Shown in pieces: positions 25,761-34,714 of a stretch of DNA of 64,000 nt (positions are counted from its first letter, which is position 1; every line of letters starts with the position of its first letter). The position numbers and the translations under genes are program-made. The notes beneath the pieces are model-generated. The model searched no databases, was not told the origin of the DNA, and worked only from the letters and a program-made list of their open reading frames with translations. Source of the DNA: Bin87 sp026710825 (GTDB lineage: Bacteria > Chloroflexota > Dehalococcoidia > Lucifugimonadales > UBA3495); NCBI GenBank assembly GCA_965232815.1, contig OZ247427.1, positions 2,790,001 to 2,854,000 on the forward strand. The letters run 5' to 3'.

Positions 25761-25819
25761 TCAGGTCTGCCCATCTTGGTGGTAAGATGACGTGCAGACA
25801 CAATCAGGAGGTTGCCAAG

Positions 25820-26722
25820 ATGGCGTCGCATTCCATGGGACTGTCGCTGCACGAGGCGGCGAGGCAGATCGGGGTGCCGTTTACGGTAGAGAACGAACCC
25901 GCGGACCAGCACGTAAAGGTCAACGGCCTGAACCTCCACTATCTGGAATGGGGCGACCCGGGCAAGCCCGTCATTGTCATGCTGCATGGCATCCAGCAGC
26001 AGGCTCACAGTTGGGATTTCATCAGCCTTCCGCTGTCGGTCGATTACCGGATCATCGCGGTGGACCAACGGGGACATGGTGACAGCGACTGGTCACCGGG
26101 CGAAGATTATTCCACGGATGCCTACGTTGGCGACGTCCAGAGTTTGGTCAACGAACTCGGCCTCCAGGACTTCCACCTGATTGGACATTCCATGGGCGGG
26201 CGCAACAGCATGGCGTGGGCGTCCAAGCACCCCGGAAAGCTCAAGTCTTTGACCATCGTAGATACCGGCCCCGAAACCCAGCGTCGGGGCTCCGACCGTA
26301 TCCAGCGGTTCCGCGAACTGCCGGACGAACTCGATACCCTGGAAGAATTCGCACAGCGCGTGATGGAATACACCGGGCGCTCTCACGAACAAACGCTTGG
26401 GGCGCTGAAATACAGCATCAGGCAGCGCGACGACGGCAAATGGACCTGGAAATATGACAGGGTAATTCGAAGGAACGGATTCCGCGCTCCGGCTTGGACA
26501 TCCGATCAACTGTGGGAAGGATGGCGCAAGATCGACTGTCCGGCTCTGGTGGTGCGCGGCGAGCGCAGCGACATATTCGCCGACGAGACCATGCAGCGCA
26601 TGGCGGCCGAACATAGCGATTGCACCACCGTCACCGTCGCCAACGCCGGACACCTGGTGCAGGGCGACAACCCGCCCGATTTCCTTGCCGCGGTCAAAGG
26701 CCTACTATCCAGATTCGACTAG
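25820..26722 (+). CDS. Alpha/beta hydrolase
   Basis: The 300-residue product is a cytosolic alpha/beta-hydrolase: oxyanion segment VMLHGIQQQ, VDQRGHGDS, nucleophile elbow LIGHSMGG with serine near 123, acid segment RGERSDIF, and catalytic histidine in NAGHLVQGD. An N-terminal stretch of about 30 residues precedes the core. The ATG is supported by aggagg 9 bases upstream. Activity could be esterase, C-C hydrolase or haloalkane/epoxide-like; no distinguishing residues were recognised. Confidence 0.87.
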   Translation: MASHSMGLSLHEAARQIGVPFTVENEPADQHVKVNGLNLHYLEWGDPGKPVIVMLHGIQQQAHSWDFISLPLSVDYRIIAVDQRGHGDSDWSPGEDYSTDAYVGDVQSLVNELGLQDFHLIGHSMGGRNSMAWASKHPGKLKSLTIVDTGPETQRRGSDRIQRFRELPDELDTLEEFAQRVMEYTGRSHEQTLGALKYSIRQRDDGKWTWKYDRVIRRNGFRAPAWTSDQLWEGWRKIDCPALVVRGERSDIFADETMQRMAAEHSDCTTVTVANAGHLVQGDNPPDFLAAVKGLLSRFD

Positions 26723-26737
26723 TGGAGTCCTGAACAA

Positions 26738-26773
26738 CAAAAAAAGGGGCGGGTTAAACCCGCCCCTCTTTTT
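26738..26773. terminator. Bidirectional intrinsic terminator
   Basis: A 9-bp GC stem (ggggcgggt / acccgcccc, 26746-26754 with 26758-26766) is flanked by an A-run on the left and ctcttttt on the right, between two convergent genes. Confidence 0.93.
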
Positions 26774-26809
26774 GTCACCTTGTGCTCCAGGTTTCGTTTG
26801 CTATGACGG

Positions 26810-28060
26810 TCAGAATCCCAATAACCGTGGCAGCCATTCCCCAAGGGCGTAACCCAAGGCAGCCGATGCAGCGCCGATCCCCAGAATCTCCAACCCTTGT
26901 AAAATCGGCGATTTCTGCACCAATCGTCCTTTGGCCAACCCCAGCCCGAATAAGGCAGTCAGCGAAAGCCCCACCGACCAGCCTATCGCCGGCCAACCCA
27001 CGTCGAGGAACAGGAACGGTATGATCGGTATGATCGCCGAGGATCCGAAGGAAACGCACATCACAGCGGCATCTTTCAGCGGATTGCCGCCCATATCTGG
27101 GCTGATACCCAGCTTCTTTTCCAGCAACGTACTCAGCCACAGGGACTCGTTGTCAGCTATCTGATTCGCAAGGCGCACCGCTTCATCGTAGGTGTTGCCC
27201 TCTCGCTGGAAAAGAATCACCAACTCGGCCAATTCCTCCTCGGGCTTTTCTGCCAGATCCCTTGCCTGCCCGGCGATCGCCGCCTCCCGCACATCCTCCT
27301 CCGCTCTGGAACCCAGGTAAGCTCCTGCCGCCATGCTGATCATACCCGCCGCGGCAGCGGCCAAGCCCGCTACCAGAACCGTGCCGGTGGTTCCGACTGC
27401 AATGGCTATGGATGTGGTCAACGCCACCGTGCTGATAATCCCGTCCTGCGCTCCGAACACCACTTCTCGGAGACGACCCAGGTTGGCGACGCGGAACGGT
27501 TCTTTGTCGAGTGCGAGCGCGGCGTCGATGTAAGTTTCGAGGTCCAACGGCAGAACCGGCTGTTCACCTCTCGAGGGGATCGGTTCGGTATCTACCGCCG
27601 AATATACCGGCATCGCCACGTCCGGAGCGGCAAGCGTATCTTCGTCGTGACGGATGTGTAACCGCGATAGCGCGTCGGAAAAGGCTATCTGGTGCTCCTT
27701 TTCCTGTTCCATCGCGCCGCTGAAAGCATCGACCGCCTCGGTTCGGTTCTCCGCTATGGCATCATTGATCATACGGGGATACGTCCGCGTGTACTCCCGC
27801 GTTTCCCCGTCGATCACCTTGCTGAGGTTGGCGGCGGTGCCTTCTACGGCGCCGGCGACTTTCAGATAGCTGAGCCCGTGTTGGGTTTCGGCTTTCGCCA
27901 CCTCCTCAAATACCTCTGCAACTTCGGGGAACCCTTCTTCCCGGGCTCGTTGCGCGTACGCCGTGTACGTCAGATGGGCTATGGCTTCGGAAACGATTGC
28001 TTGCCAGAGGTTCCGGTCGGTGGCGGAAATATCGCCCGACCGTGTTTGAGAATGCGACAC
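26810..28060 (-). CDS. Membrane ferritin: ferritin-like domain fused to VIT1/CCC1 transporter (MbfA-like)
   Basis: The 416-residue product has an N-terminal ferritin-like/rubrerythrin four-helix domain (EAIAHLTYTAY near 25, KAETQH near 57, QEKEHQIAF near 118) with Glu and His residues for a di-iron site. A C-terminal VIT1/CCC1 domain follows (EVVFGAQDGIISTVAL, AGAYLGSRAEEDV, about five transmembrane helices). This is the MbfA architecture, in which iron or manganese is bound by the ferritin domain and exported. No Fur or Irr gene or box was recognised. It appears to be a single-gene unit. Confidence 0.9.
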   Translation of the reverse strand: MSHSQTRSGDISATDRNLWQAIVSEAIAHLTYTAYAQRAREEGFPEVAEVFEEVAKAETQHGLSYLKVAGAVEGTAANLSKVIDGETREYTRTYPRMINDAIAENRTEAVDAFSGAMEQEKEHQIAFSDALSRLHIRHDEDTLAAPDVAMPVYSAVDTEPIPSRGEQPVLPLDLETYIDAALALDKEPFRVANLGRLREVVFGAQDGIISTVALTTSIAIAVGTTGTVLVAGLAAAAAGMISMAAGAYLGSRAEEDVREAAIAGQARDLAEKPEEELAELVILFQREGNTYDEAVRLANQIADNESLWLSTLLEKKLGISPDMGGNPLKDAAVMCVSFGSSAIIPIIPFLFLDVGWPAIGWSVGLSLTALFGLGLAKGRLVQKSPILQGLEILGIGAASAALGYALGEWLPRLLGF

Positions 28061-28162
28061 GGTACCCTCCGTCCTGTTTGGTCAGGTACGCGGATGGAAA
28101 GAGACTATCGGACCCGCCGGTGCATGCTCGGCGCCGTCACAAAAAGTCGATTTTGACTCGGA

Positions 28163-28558
28163 TCAGAGTCGGGGCGACGCGTGGTGCGCTATCACCCGCC
28201 AGCCGTCGCCATCACGTACAAAAATATTGGTGGCCAGCACCCCGAATCCCTGGGCCTGCCCCTCCACCACGCTGGTTATGCTCTCCACGCAAGTCACGAT
28301 TCCACAATTGCCCTCAACAGCGACATTTACATAATGAATATTGAAATGCATCAACGCCGCTCCGTTGAAAATTCCTTGCCACGAACGCCGGATATCCGGC
28401 CAACCGACTATCGGCTGCCAGCCCGGGTGTACACAAAGAGCCCGTTCCGATTGCTCCCAAACGGAATCCATCTGCTCCATATCCAACGATCCGAATGCAT
28501 CGTAGAACCGTTGGTTGGCATCCCTCAGTGAGAGAATATTGGCGTTTTCGGACAACAT
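28163..28558 (-). CDS. SnoaL/NTF2-like protein
   Basis: The 131-residue product has the cone-shaped alpha+beta-barrel pattern of NTF2/SnoaL-like proteins (DUF4440-like): N-terminal helix ANQRFYDAFGSLDMEQM, WPDIRRSWQGIF, then strands ending in RDGDGWRVIAHHASPR, the usual closing motif. Such proteins act as small isomerases/cyclases or binding domains. It begins 2 bases after the stop of the LLM oxidoreductase gene, so both are co-transcribed. Confidence 0.85.
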   Translation of the reverse strand: MLSENANILSLRDANQRFYDAFGSLDMEQMDSVWEQSERALCVHPGWQPIVGWPDIRRSWQGIFNGAALMHFNIHYVNVAVEGNCGIVTCVESITSVVEGQAQGFGVLATNIFVRDGDGWRVIAHHASPRL

Positions 28559-28560
28559 GG

Positions 28561-29406
28561 TTACGTCAGCAGGCGGCGCGCGTAGTCGTCGAGTTGGCGG
28601 AGAGCATCATCCCGGGGAGCGCTCTCGGCGAATACCATGGCTCGCGAAGCGCCCGCGTCCTCGTATGCCTTCAGGATTTCGGGGTCGGCCGGTTGGCCGA
28701 ACACCGACACCTCTATCGTGTGGGGGTCGCGGCCCGCTTCCTGAGCCAGCCGCACTATCTCTTCCCGCGTCGTGTTCAACTGATCGGGCGTGATTCGATT
28801 GGGCATCCACCCGTCACCCCAACTTACCACCCGGCGTGCCACGTTTGGCGCAGTGCCGCCGATAAGTACGGGCGGGTGCGGTTTTTGGACCGGCTTGGGC
28901 GACGAGTAGATCGGCGGGAAATCTATGTGCTTCCCGTGGAATTCTCCCGCCTCCTTGGTCCAAAGCTCTTTCATCGCCAAAATGGATTCCCGGGTGTAAC
29001 CGATTCGCTGACCGAAATCTACGCCGAACAGCTCTGTCTCTTCCCGTAGCCACCCGGTGCCGATTCCAAACAGGAAGCGTCCGCCGCTGAAATGGTCCAG
29101 CGTGGCGATCTCCTTGGCCAGAAGGATCGGGTTGCGTTCGGGTACCAGGCAAATCCCCGTGCCCAGCTTGAGAGTGGAAGTTACCGCCGATGCCCGACCC
29201 AGCGCCACGAAAGGGTCCACGCAGTCGTAGTACATCTGCGGGATCACGCCGTCGGGCGATCCCGGCCAGGGGGTCTTGGGTCCGGCGGGAATTGCCGGGT
29301 GTTCGGGGACCCATAACGATTCGAAGCCGTGTCCCTCGCATGCCTGCGCCAACTCCGCGATGTCAATCGAAGAATGAGTGACGAACATTGCGATTCCGAT
29401 GTTCAT
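28561..29406 (-). CDS. LLM-class flavin/F420-dependent oxidoreductase
   Basis: The 281-residue product is a luciferase-like TIM barrel: MNIGIAMF start strand, GFESLWVPEH, KLGTGICLVPERNPILLAKEIATLD, GRFLFGIGTGW and PKPVQKPHPPVLIGG. The segment pattern is that of the Rv2161c-type F420-dependent branch, though FMN use cannot be excluded. The ATG at 29406 gives the family's normal N-terminus. It heads a two-gene unit with the SnoaL-like gene. Confidence 0.88.
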   Translation of the reverse strand: MNIGIAMFVTHSSIDIAELAQACEGHGFESLWVPEHPAIPAGPKTPWPGSPDGVIPQMYYDCVDPFVALGRASAVTSTLKLGTGICLVPERNPILLAKEIATLDHFSGGRFLFGIGTGWLREETELFGVDFGQRIGYTRESILAMKELWTKEAGEFHGKHIDFPPIYSSPKPVQKPHPPVLIGGTAPNVARRVVSWGDGWMPNRITPDQLNTTREEIVRLAQEAGRDPHTIEVSVFGQPADPEILKAYEDAGASRAMVFAESAPRDDALRQLDDYARRLLT

Positions 29407-29468
29407 GCTGTTTGACCTCAGGAAGTTGGGATATGGCTCGGGATTTATGGACACCGTCAATTATAACG

Positions 29469-29493
29469 TAGGGGCGAATAAACATTCGCCCCC
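29469..29493. repeat. Palindromic intergenic repeat, copy 1
   Basis: The sequence tAGGGGCGAAT-aaac-ATTCGCCCCc forms a 9-10 bp stem. A near-identical element occurs at 62420-62445, so it is a dispersed REP-like repeat. Here it sits between the NIPSNAP gene stop and the LLM gene start. Confidence 0.75.
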
Positions 29494-29518
29494 AACAAGA
29501 TCGAGTCGGTCTCCCGAA

Positions 29519-30136
29519 TTATGCGTGCGGTGAGAAACTGGCCGGGACCAACACCTTGGTCGACTGGTTGACCAGGAACTCCCGGGTCGGCGGCGGCCAA
29601 TGCGGCGTGGCTGACGCCTCTGCACGGATCTTGTCGCGTTGCGCCAGGTCTTGATATGGCCAGATGTGAACCCACTTGTTCAATCCGCCGATATCGCTGT
29701 ACATCCCGGCGGCCAGAGGCGAGAACTGCTCACGATGCTCGATCGCCGCGCCCCAGATGTCCAGCACCTTGGGCATGGCGCCGTTCTGGTATTCGTAGAT
29801 CCGCATCTCATACACGTTGCCCTGCTTCTGCCCTCCGCCCATGGGACGCATGAACGGCGCAGGGTGGAATATCTCAGATTCCATGTGCTGGATGGTGCCC
29901 TGGCTGTCCGGCGGCCAGTTCGGATCCTTGGCAGAGGCTGCTCGCACCTCAGCACGTTCGTCCAGGCTCTCATAGGGCCAAATATGGATGACCTGGTTCA
30001 GCGGACCAATTTCGGTGTGGAAAAAGGCGGCAAGCTTGGAATATTTCTCCCGGTGCGGAAGGGCCTTCTCAAACGCCTCTTCAAAAATGGGCACGCCGCC
30101 GGGCTTGAGGTCATAAGTCCGGACTTCGTAAATCAT
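29519..30136 (-). CDS. NIPSNAP-family protein with two tandem domains
   Basis: The 205-residue product contains two NIPSNAP (dimeric alpha+beta barrel) units: MIYEVRTYDLKPG...VIHIWPYESLDERAEVR and VYEMRIYEYQNG...VHIWPYQDLAQRDKIR. Each has the HIWPY signature, so the gene is an internal duplication giving a pseudo-dimer. The function of bacterial NIPSNAP proteins is unknown; they are often near catabolic oxidoreductases, as here beside an LLM protein. The ATG at 30136 is chosen because the first domain begins there. Confidence 0.9.
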   Translation of the reverse strand: MIYEVRTYDLKPGGVPIFEEAFEKALPHREKYSKLAAFFHTEIGPLNQVIHIWPYESLDERAEVRAASAKDPNWPPDSQGTIQHMESEIFHPAPFMRPMGGGQKQGNVYEMRIYEYQNGAMPKVLDIWGAAIEHREQFSPLAAGMYSDIGGLNKWVHIWPYQDLAQRDKIRAEASATPHWPPPTREFLVNQSTKVLVPASFSPHA

Positions 30137-30245
30137 TAGCCGTACCTCCTGGGTAGTTGTGATACCGGCCGCCGGGTCGCCCAAATTGGACTCCGGCGCG
30201 ATGTCGGCAGTCTAGCAAATGCCCCACGCACCGGCAACCGAAATG

Positions 30246-30677
30246 TTATGGCGCCAAGATCGTCAACGGATCAACTGGGATATTTCGAAGTCCCCAGAAA
30301 GCGACGATTACCGCGAGCGTCGTCCACGCAGCCAAAGGCGGAAAGCGCAAGTTGAATCTGCGGAACGCCCGGGGTTTCTCGGACAACATTCCCAACGTCA
30401 ACACCGCCAGGATGGGCAACGAGGTCACGGCCAAAAGGTTGTACCCAATCGCGCCGCGCAGATTGCCTTCCAACAGTGATGCAAGAGCCCTGAGCGTGCC
30501 GCACCCGGGGCAATAGCATCCAGTGAAGAACAGGAAAGGACACGTGGGGTAGTTCCCCGGAACCCTTGGATCCACCAGACGGACAAATACCAACCCCGCT
30601 GCGGCCAGGGCGGACAACGTTACCAAAGCTACCCAACGGGAACTCCACCAATGGGCGCGTGTCTCCCTACGGCGCAT
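30246..30677 (-). CDS. DUF2752 membrane protein
   Basis: The 143-residue product has three predicted membrane helices and the DUF2752 signature CPFLFFTGCYCPGCGTLRA, with closely spaced cysteines and PGCG, followed by LLEGNLRGAIGYN. Function is unknown. It follows a dispanin gene by 33 bases in the same orientation, a pairing that is likely one transcript. Confidence 0.87.
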   Translation of the reverse strand: MRRRETRAHWWSSRWVALVTLSALAAAGLVFVRLVDPRVPGNYPTCPFLFFTGCYCPGCGTLRALASLLEGNLRGAIGYNLLAVTSLPILAVLTLGMLSEKPRAFRRFNLRFPPLAAWTTLAVIVAFWGLRNIPVDPLTILAP

Positions 30678-30710
30678 ATCAGGGCCCGACGACGTGGAAC
30701 TAGTGACCCG

Positions 30711-30986
30711 CTAGGCCAACGCCAGGAACGGAAGAATAGCGGCGCCGAGTATCAACACGAAAACCACCAGGTAGATGATCCATACGGCCAGGCTCAATCC
30801 GACGGACACCCAGATGCAGATGCGGGCGGTGCGGGCGGCCGATTCCGCTCCCGCAAAGTCCCCCGAACCCTGACGGGACATGCCGATGGCGGCAAACACA
30901 ATTGCCACAATTCCCAGCGGCAAGCAACAAAATAACGTGGCCAGAATGGCGAAAATTAGATTGAGGGTGTGGTTTGAACCGGACAT
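30711..30986 (-). CDS. CD225/dispanin-family membrane protein
   Basis: The 91-residue product has two hydrophobic helices separated by a short polar loop. The first contains FCCLPLGIVAIVFA, the dispanin/CD225 signature with the double cysteine, then GDFAGAESAARTAR, the conserved loop before the second helix. Bacterial members are uncharacterised small membrane proteins. The second ATG (30986) is preferred, two codons after an alternative one. Confidence 0.85.
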   Translation of the reverse strand: MSGSNHTLNLIFAILATLFCCLPLGIVAIVFAAIGMSRQGSGDFAGAESAARTARICIWVSVGLSLAVWIIYLVVFVLILGAAILPFLALA

Positions 30987-31037
30987 GAGCACCTCCGGGT
31001 TCCCGATCTGCGATGCCCGATTGTAGCATCAACCTGG

Positions 31038-31046
31038 TGTTATACT
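31038..31046 (+). promoter_or_regulatory. Extended -10 promoter of the MmgE/PrpD gene
   Basis: TG at 31038-31039 and TATACT at 31041-31046 form an extended -10, about 57 bases before the ATG, with aaggagg as ribosome-binding site. Confidence 0.6.
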
Positions 31047-31102
31047 CGGCGCATTCCTGTGTGTTGGGAGTCTGGACAAACGATACAAGGAGGTTTCGTA
31101 CG

Positions 31103-32470
31103 ATGGGTGCAACTGAAAAAGTAGCTAGGTGGATCGTGGATACCACGTATGAGGATATCCCTCCTGACGCCATTAGGGTGGCCAACGAATCATGCTTTGA
31201 TTTGGTTGGAGTCATCCTGGCCGGGTCCACCCAAAAGGTGGGCGATATCATCCGCAGCTATGCGGGCGAGTTGGGCGGCTCCGAAGACGCTACCATCCTC
31301 GCTACCGGCGAGCGTACCTCCGTCCTGAACGCTGCCTTGGTCAACGGGACCATGGGCCACGCGTTGGATTACGACGATTTTGGCGGGTTCGGACATCCCA
31401 CGGTCGCGATATTCCCCGCGCTGCTGGCCCTGGGCGAGAGCATCGGCGCCACGGGCCGCGACCTCATGGAAGCCTACGTGGTGGGTTGCGAGGTCGGCCT
31501 CGCCGTGGACTACGCTACGCACTACCATACCCAGCAGATGCACCGGGGTTTCCACAGCACGTCAATCCTGGGCCGTCTGGCGGCCGCCGCGGCCTGCGCC
31601 AAGTTGCTCAAACTCAATCAGGAACAGACGACGATGGCGTTGGGTATGGCCGGCTCCATGGCCGGCGGAGTGATCCACAACTTCGGCACCATGACCAAGC
31701 CCCTGCACGCGGGCATGACCTGCCGCGACGGCGTGATGGCTGCGCAACTGGCCCAGCGGGGTTTCACCGCCGGCGATCAGATTCTCGAGCACCCCGTCGG
31801 TTTCACCGCCACTGTCATCGGCGACGAGCACACCGATCTTGATGCAGCCGCCGAACAACTCGGCAAGCCTTTCCGGGTGCAGGACGCGTTGATGATCAAG
31901 AAGTACCCTTCGTGCGGCGGCAACCACGCCATGCTCGATAGCGTTTTCGGCATGATGCGCGAGCATGGTTTCAGCCATGAGGACGTCGCCAACGCCGAGG
32001 TGGTCCAGAGCTACGCCTCCACGGTCATGCTATACGAGGAACCCGAATCTGACCTCAAAGGAAAGTTCAGCGCCAAGTACAACATGGCCGCCGCCCTTGT
32101 GGACGGCGAGATCGGTATCGACTCGTTCACAGATGAAAAAATTGTCGACGCCGACGTGCAGGACATGATGGAACGCGTCCGGATCCGGGTGCAATCCAAG
32201 TTCGAGCTCGGCGGTGGCACCGTGTCCAAGGGCGTGCCCATCCGCGTCACGCTGAGGGACGGCCGAGTCATCGAGCACGAAACGCCCCGGGGTCAAATCC
32301 TCGGCAGTCAGGCCAACCCCTGGGGAATGGATAACATCGCCGGCAAGTTCCGTGAAAACGTCGCCCTGGTGCTGCCGGAGGATCGCGTCGACGCCGCCGT
32401 CAACCAATGGCAGGACGTAACCCAGGTCGACAACGTCGGAGCCGCAATCCGCGACACCCTGGTCCGCTAA
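31103..32470 (+). CDS. MmgE/PrpD-family protein
   Basis: The 455-residue product belongs to the MmgE/PrpD family, which includes 2-methylcitrate dehydratase and cis-aconitate decarboxylase. Landmarks are ALVNGTMGHALDYDD near 78, FHSTSILGRLAAAAA near 155, KPLHAGMTCRDGVMAAQLA near 210, and KKYPSCGGNHAMLD near 272. The lysine/histidine-rich active-site segments are intact. No prpB or prpC is adjacent, so 2-methylcitrate metabolism is not shown, and many paralogues act on other substrates. Confidence 0.9.
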   Translation: MGATEKVARWIVDTTYEDIPPDAIRVANESCFDLVGVILAGSTQKVGDIIRSYAGELGGSEDATILATGERTSVLNAALVNGTMGHALDYDDFGGFGHPTVAIFPALLALGESIGATGRDLMEAYVVGCEVGLAVDYATHYHTQQMHRGFHSTSILGRLAAAAACAKLLKLNQEQTTMALGMAGSMAGGVIHNFGTMTKPLHAGMTCRDGVMAAQLAQRGFTAGDQILEHPVGFTATVIGDEHTDLDAAAEQLGKPFRVQDALMIKKYPSCGGNHAMLDSVFGMMREHGFSHEDVANAEVVQSYASTVMLYEEPESDLKGKFSAKYNMAAALVDGEIGIDSFTDEKIVDADVQDMMERVRIRVQSKFELGGGTVSKGVPIRVTLRDGRVIEHETPRGQILGSQANPWGMDNIAGKFRENVALVLPEDRVDAAVNQWQDVTQVDNVGAAIRDTLVR

Positions 32471-32496
32471 TCGCTACACAACAACCGCCACAAGTT

Positions 32497-32530
32497 CGAG
32501 GGGAGGCCAAACGGCCTCCCCTCGTTTCAT
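32497..32530. terminator. Intrinsic terminator
   Basis: A 12-bp stem (cgaggggaggcc 32497-32508 with ggcctcccctcg 32513-32524) and a 4-base loop precede tttcattt, between the convergent MmgE/PrpD and ammonium transporter genes. Confidence 0.85.
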
Positions 32531-32550
32531 TTGAGTGCGAGCGCGACGGG

Positions 32551-33942
32551 TTAATCGTCGTCCAGCGGTTCCGGCATCAGCACGAACTCGGGATAGGATT
32601 CCATGCCGAGTTCGGCGGTGTCCTGCCCCAGCCGCTCCGTATCCTCCGACACTCGTGCTCCGATCGTCTTTTCGATGGCGAACCAGACTACCCACGAAAC
32701 CCCGAACACGAACGCTCCGATGGAAAGGATGCCGATCAACTGCACGACAAAGTTGCCGCCGGCGGCGATACAGACCGCGATGGTCCCCCATATCCCGGCG
32801 AACAGGTGCACCGGCACCGCGCCCACGACGTCGTCGATCTTGACGATTTCCAGCAGCTTGATACCTCCGGTACAAATCGCTCCACCCACGATGCCGATGA
32901 GCACCGACCAAACGTGCGGAACAATATCCGGCCCGGCCGTGATGGATACCAGGCCCGCCAATCCTCCGTTCAATCCGACCAGAAGGTCTATGCGTCCGAA
33001 CACCAGCCTGGAAAGACTCAAGGCGGTGATGATGCCGGCTGCCGCCGCCAGGTTCGTATTCACCAGCACGTTGCTCATCGCCACCGCGTCGAAGGCAGAA
33101 CCCAACGCCAGTTGCGAACCTCCGTTGAATCCGAACCACCCAAACCAGAGGACGAACACCCCCAGCGTCACCAGCACCACGTTCGATGGCGGTGTGGTCC
33201 GGGCCGATCCATCACGCCGGAATTTCCCCAGCCGGGGGCCGACTACCAAGGCGCCAGCCAGGGCGGCCCACCCGCCGGTGCTATGTACGATGGTGGAGCC
33301 CGCAAAGTCCTGGAAGCCCATCATAGCCAGCCAACCGCCGCCCCAAGTCCACGACCCGATGATGGGATAGATAAACGCGGTCAGCAACAGCGTGAACAGG
33401 AAAAAGCTCCACATCTTCACACGCTCTGCCAATGCCCCGGAAATGATCGACGCTGTGGTTGCTACGAAGACCATCTGGAAGAACCAGTCCGACATGACCG
33501 AGTAGCCGTTATCGACTACTGCGCTCAGCGCCGACTCGTCCCCGCTCAGCAGGGCTATCTCGTCGCCGGACGGGCCATAAAGCGGCCACACGACCGTCCC
33601 GATCACCTGTTGGACATTGTTGTACATCAGGTTGTAGCCGATGAAATAAAACGCCAGGCCCGCTACCGAATACAGGCCGATATTCTTGAGGCAGATCATT
33701 GAGGCGTTCTTGGTGCGCACAGACCCGGCTTCCAGCATCGTGAAGCCGGCGCACATCCACATCACCAGCGCTCCCCATATCAGGAAAGCGAATGTGTTGA
33801 GTACAAACTGTGTTTCTGAATCCACTCCCCCCGCGTGTGCTACCTGCGGCCACGCTACAAAAGCGAGCGCTGGCAGCAGGAAAGCCGCTGCCAGCGCATA
33901 TGTCCGATAACGATGGATTATGGTGTTCAAAGCAGATGTCAT
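32551..33942 (-). CDS. amt: Ammonium transporter Amt
   Basis: The 463-residue membrane protein has an N-terminal signal-like helix and eleven transmembrane helices. The signature DFAGSTIVHSTGG holds the first pore histidine and VHLFAGIWG the second (twin-His), with LEAGSVRTKN and NGGLAGLVSI also present. It conducts NH4+/NH3 into the cell. The approximately 50-residue cytosolic tail (RVSEDTERLGQDTAELG) resembles the regulatory C-terminus that contacts PII, but no glnK gene is adjacent. Confidence 0.95.
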   Translation of the reverse strand: MTSALNTIIHRYRTYALAAAFLLPALAFVAWPQVAHAGGVDSETQFVLNTFAFLIWGALVMWMCAGFTMLEAGSVRTKNASMICLKNIGLYSVAGLAFYFIGYNLMYNNVQQVIGTVVWPLYGPSGDEIALLSGDESALSAVVDNGYSVMSDWFFQMVFVATTASIISGALAERVKMWSFFLFTLLLTAFIYPIIGSWTWGGGWLAMMGFQDFAGSTIVHSTGGWAALAGALVVGPRLGKFRRDGSARTTPPSNVVLVTLGVFVLWFGWFGFNGGSQLALGSAFDAVAMSNVLVNTNLAAAAGIITALSLSRLVFGRIDLLVGLNGGLAGLVSITAGPDIVPHVWSVLIGIVGGAICTGGIKLLEIVKIDDVVGAVPVHLFAGIWGTIAVCIAAGGNFVVQLIGILSIGAFVFGVSWVVWFAIEKTIGARVSEDTERLGQDTAELGMESYPEFVLMPEPLDDD

Positions 33943-34001
33943 GTCAGCACCGCCAGAAGTATGTTTAATCTGTGGTTATGGTACGGCTCGAATGCCGGGG
34001 G

Positions 34002-34439
34002 TTAAGGTTCCAGACGAATGGCGTCTCCCACGTTGATTTCGCCGCCTTGCAGTACCACTGTGAGTATCCCGCGCCTGCCGAATATCTCCTCCCGAAGGCC
34101 CGGTATCAGCGCATCCATCTTCTGGCACGGCTCACAATCTCCCGTAACCTCAAGGGTCACGTGATTGTCCTCGTCGCCTATGAAAAAGACGTGTCCCTGC
34201 CGTGCATCCGACAAATCCATACCGGTAACTGTAATGTTCTCCTTGATCTGGCCCGGTTCGAGACCGTAGTGTTCCAGGGTTTCCTTGTCCATCACCAGCA
34301 CTTGTCGCAGATTCCGAGGATTGCGACTGCGGTCACCCTCCAGGCCTTCGGCGGAAACGGCGCGTGCGGTTTCCACCGGGTCCGAGGGGGTACCTTTAAC
34401 GCGGGCAATATGGAGATTAACGATGGTTCCGGACTGCAT
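34002..34439 (-). CDS. MOSC-domain protein
   Basis: The 145-residue product is a stand-alone MOSC domain: GTIVNLHIARVKG, the AEGLEGDRS motif, VLVMDKETLEHYGL, GQIKENITVTGMDL, the cysteine-containing LEVTGDCEPCQKMD and GRRGILTVVLQGGEINVGD. MOSC domains bind molybdenum-cofactor sulfur and detoxify N-hydroxylated compounds. The conserved cysteine expected to carry persulfide is present. It is shorter than fused MOSC proteins and has no redox partner domain. Confidence 0.9.
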   Translation of the reverse strand: MQSGTIVNLHIARVKGTPSDPVETARAVSAEGLEGDRSRNPRNLRQVLVMDKETLEHYGLEPGQIKENITVTGMDLSDARQGHVFFIGDEDNHVTLEVTGDCEPCQKMDALIPGLREEIFGRRGILTVVLQGGEINVGDAIRLEP

Positions 34440-34714
34440 GGCTTTACTCCTCCAGACTGGATGTATCGACTCCCGCGATGACGTTGATGCAATAGCGGGA
34501 TTTTAGGTTATGCCCAAGCGGTTGGCAAACGGGCCTCGCTAACATAATGTCGCCAATTTGCCGCCAATCGACACTCCCAGCGGCAAAGAGCGCTCCGAAT
34601 CACGATAGTCGCGCGACCTGGTACCCGGTCGCTGGTAGCCGACCGTCATTGGGGCCGGGTAGAATGGCTGAAATTTTCACCCGGGCGCACGCTCGGGTCG
34701 GCGAGGTCTTTTCA

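Noticed and set aside
32407..33702. 431-codon plus-strand frame opposite the ammonium transporter
   Set aside because: The minus-strand product is an unmistakable Amt; the antisense translation is rich in Arg, Gln and His without motifs.
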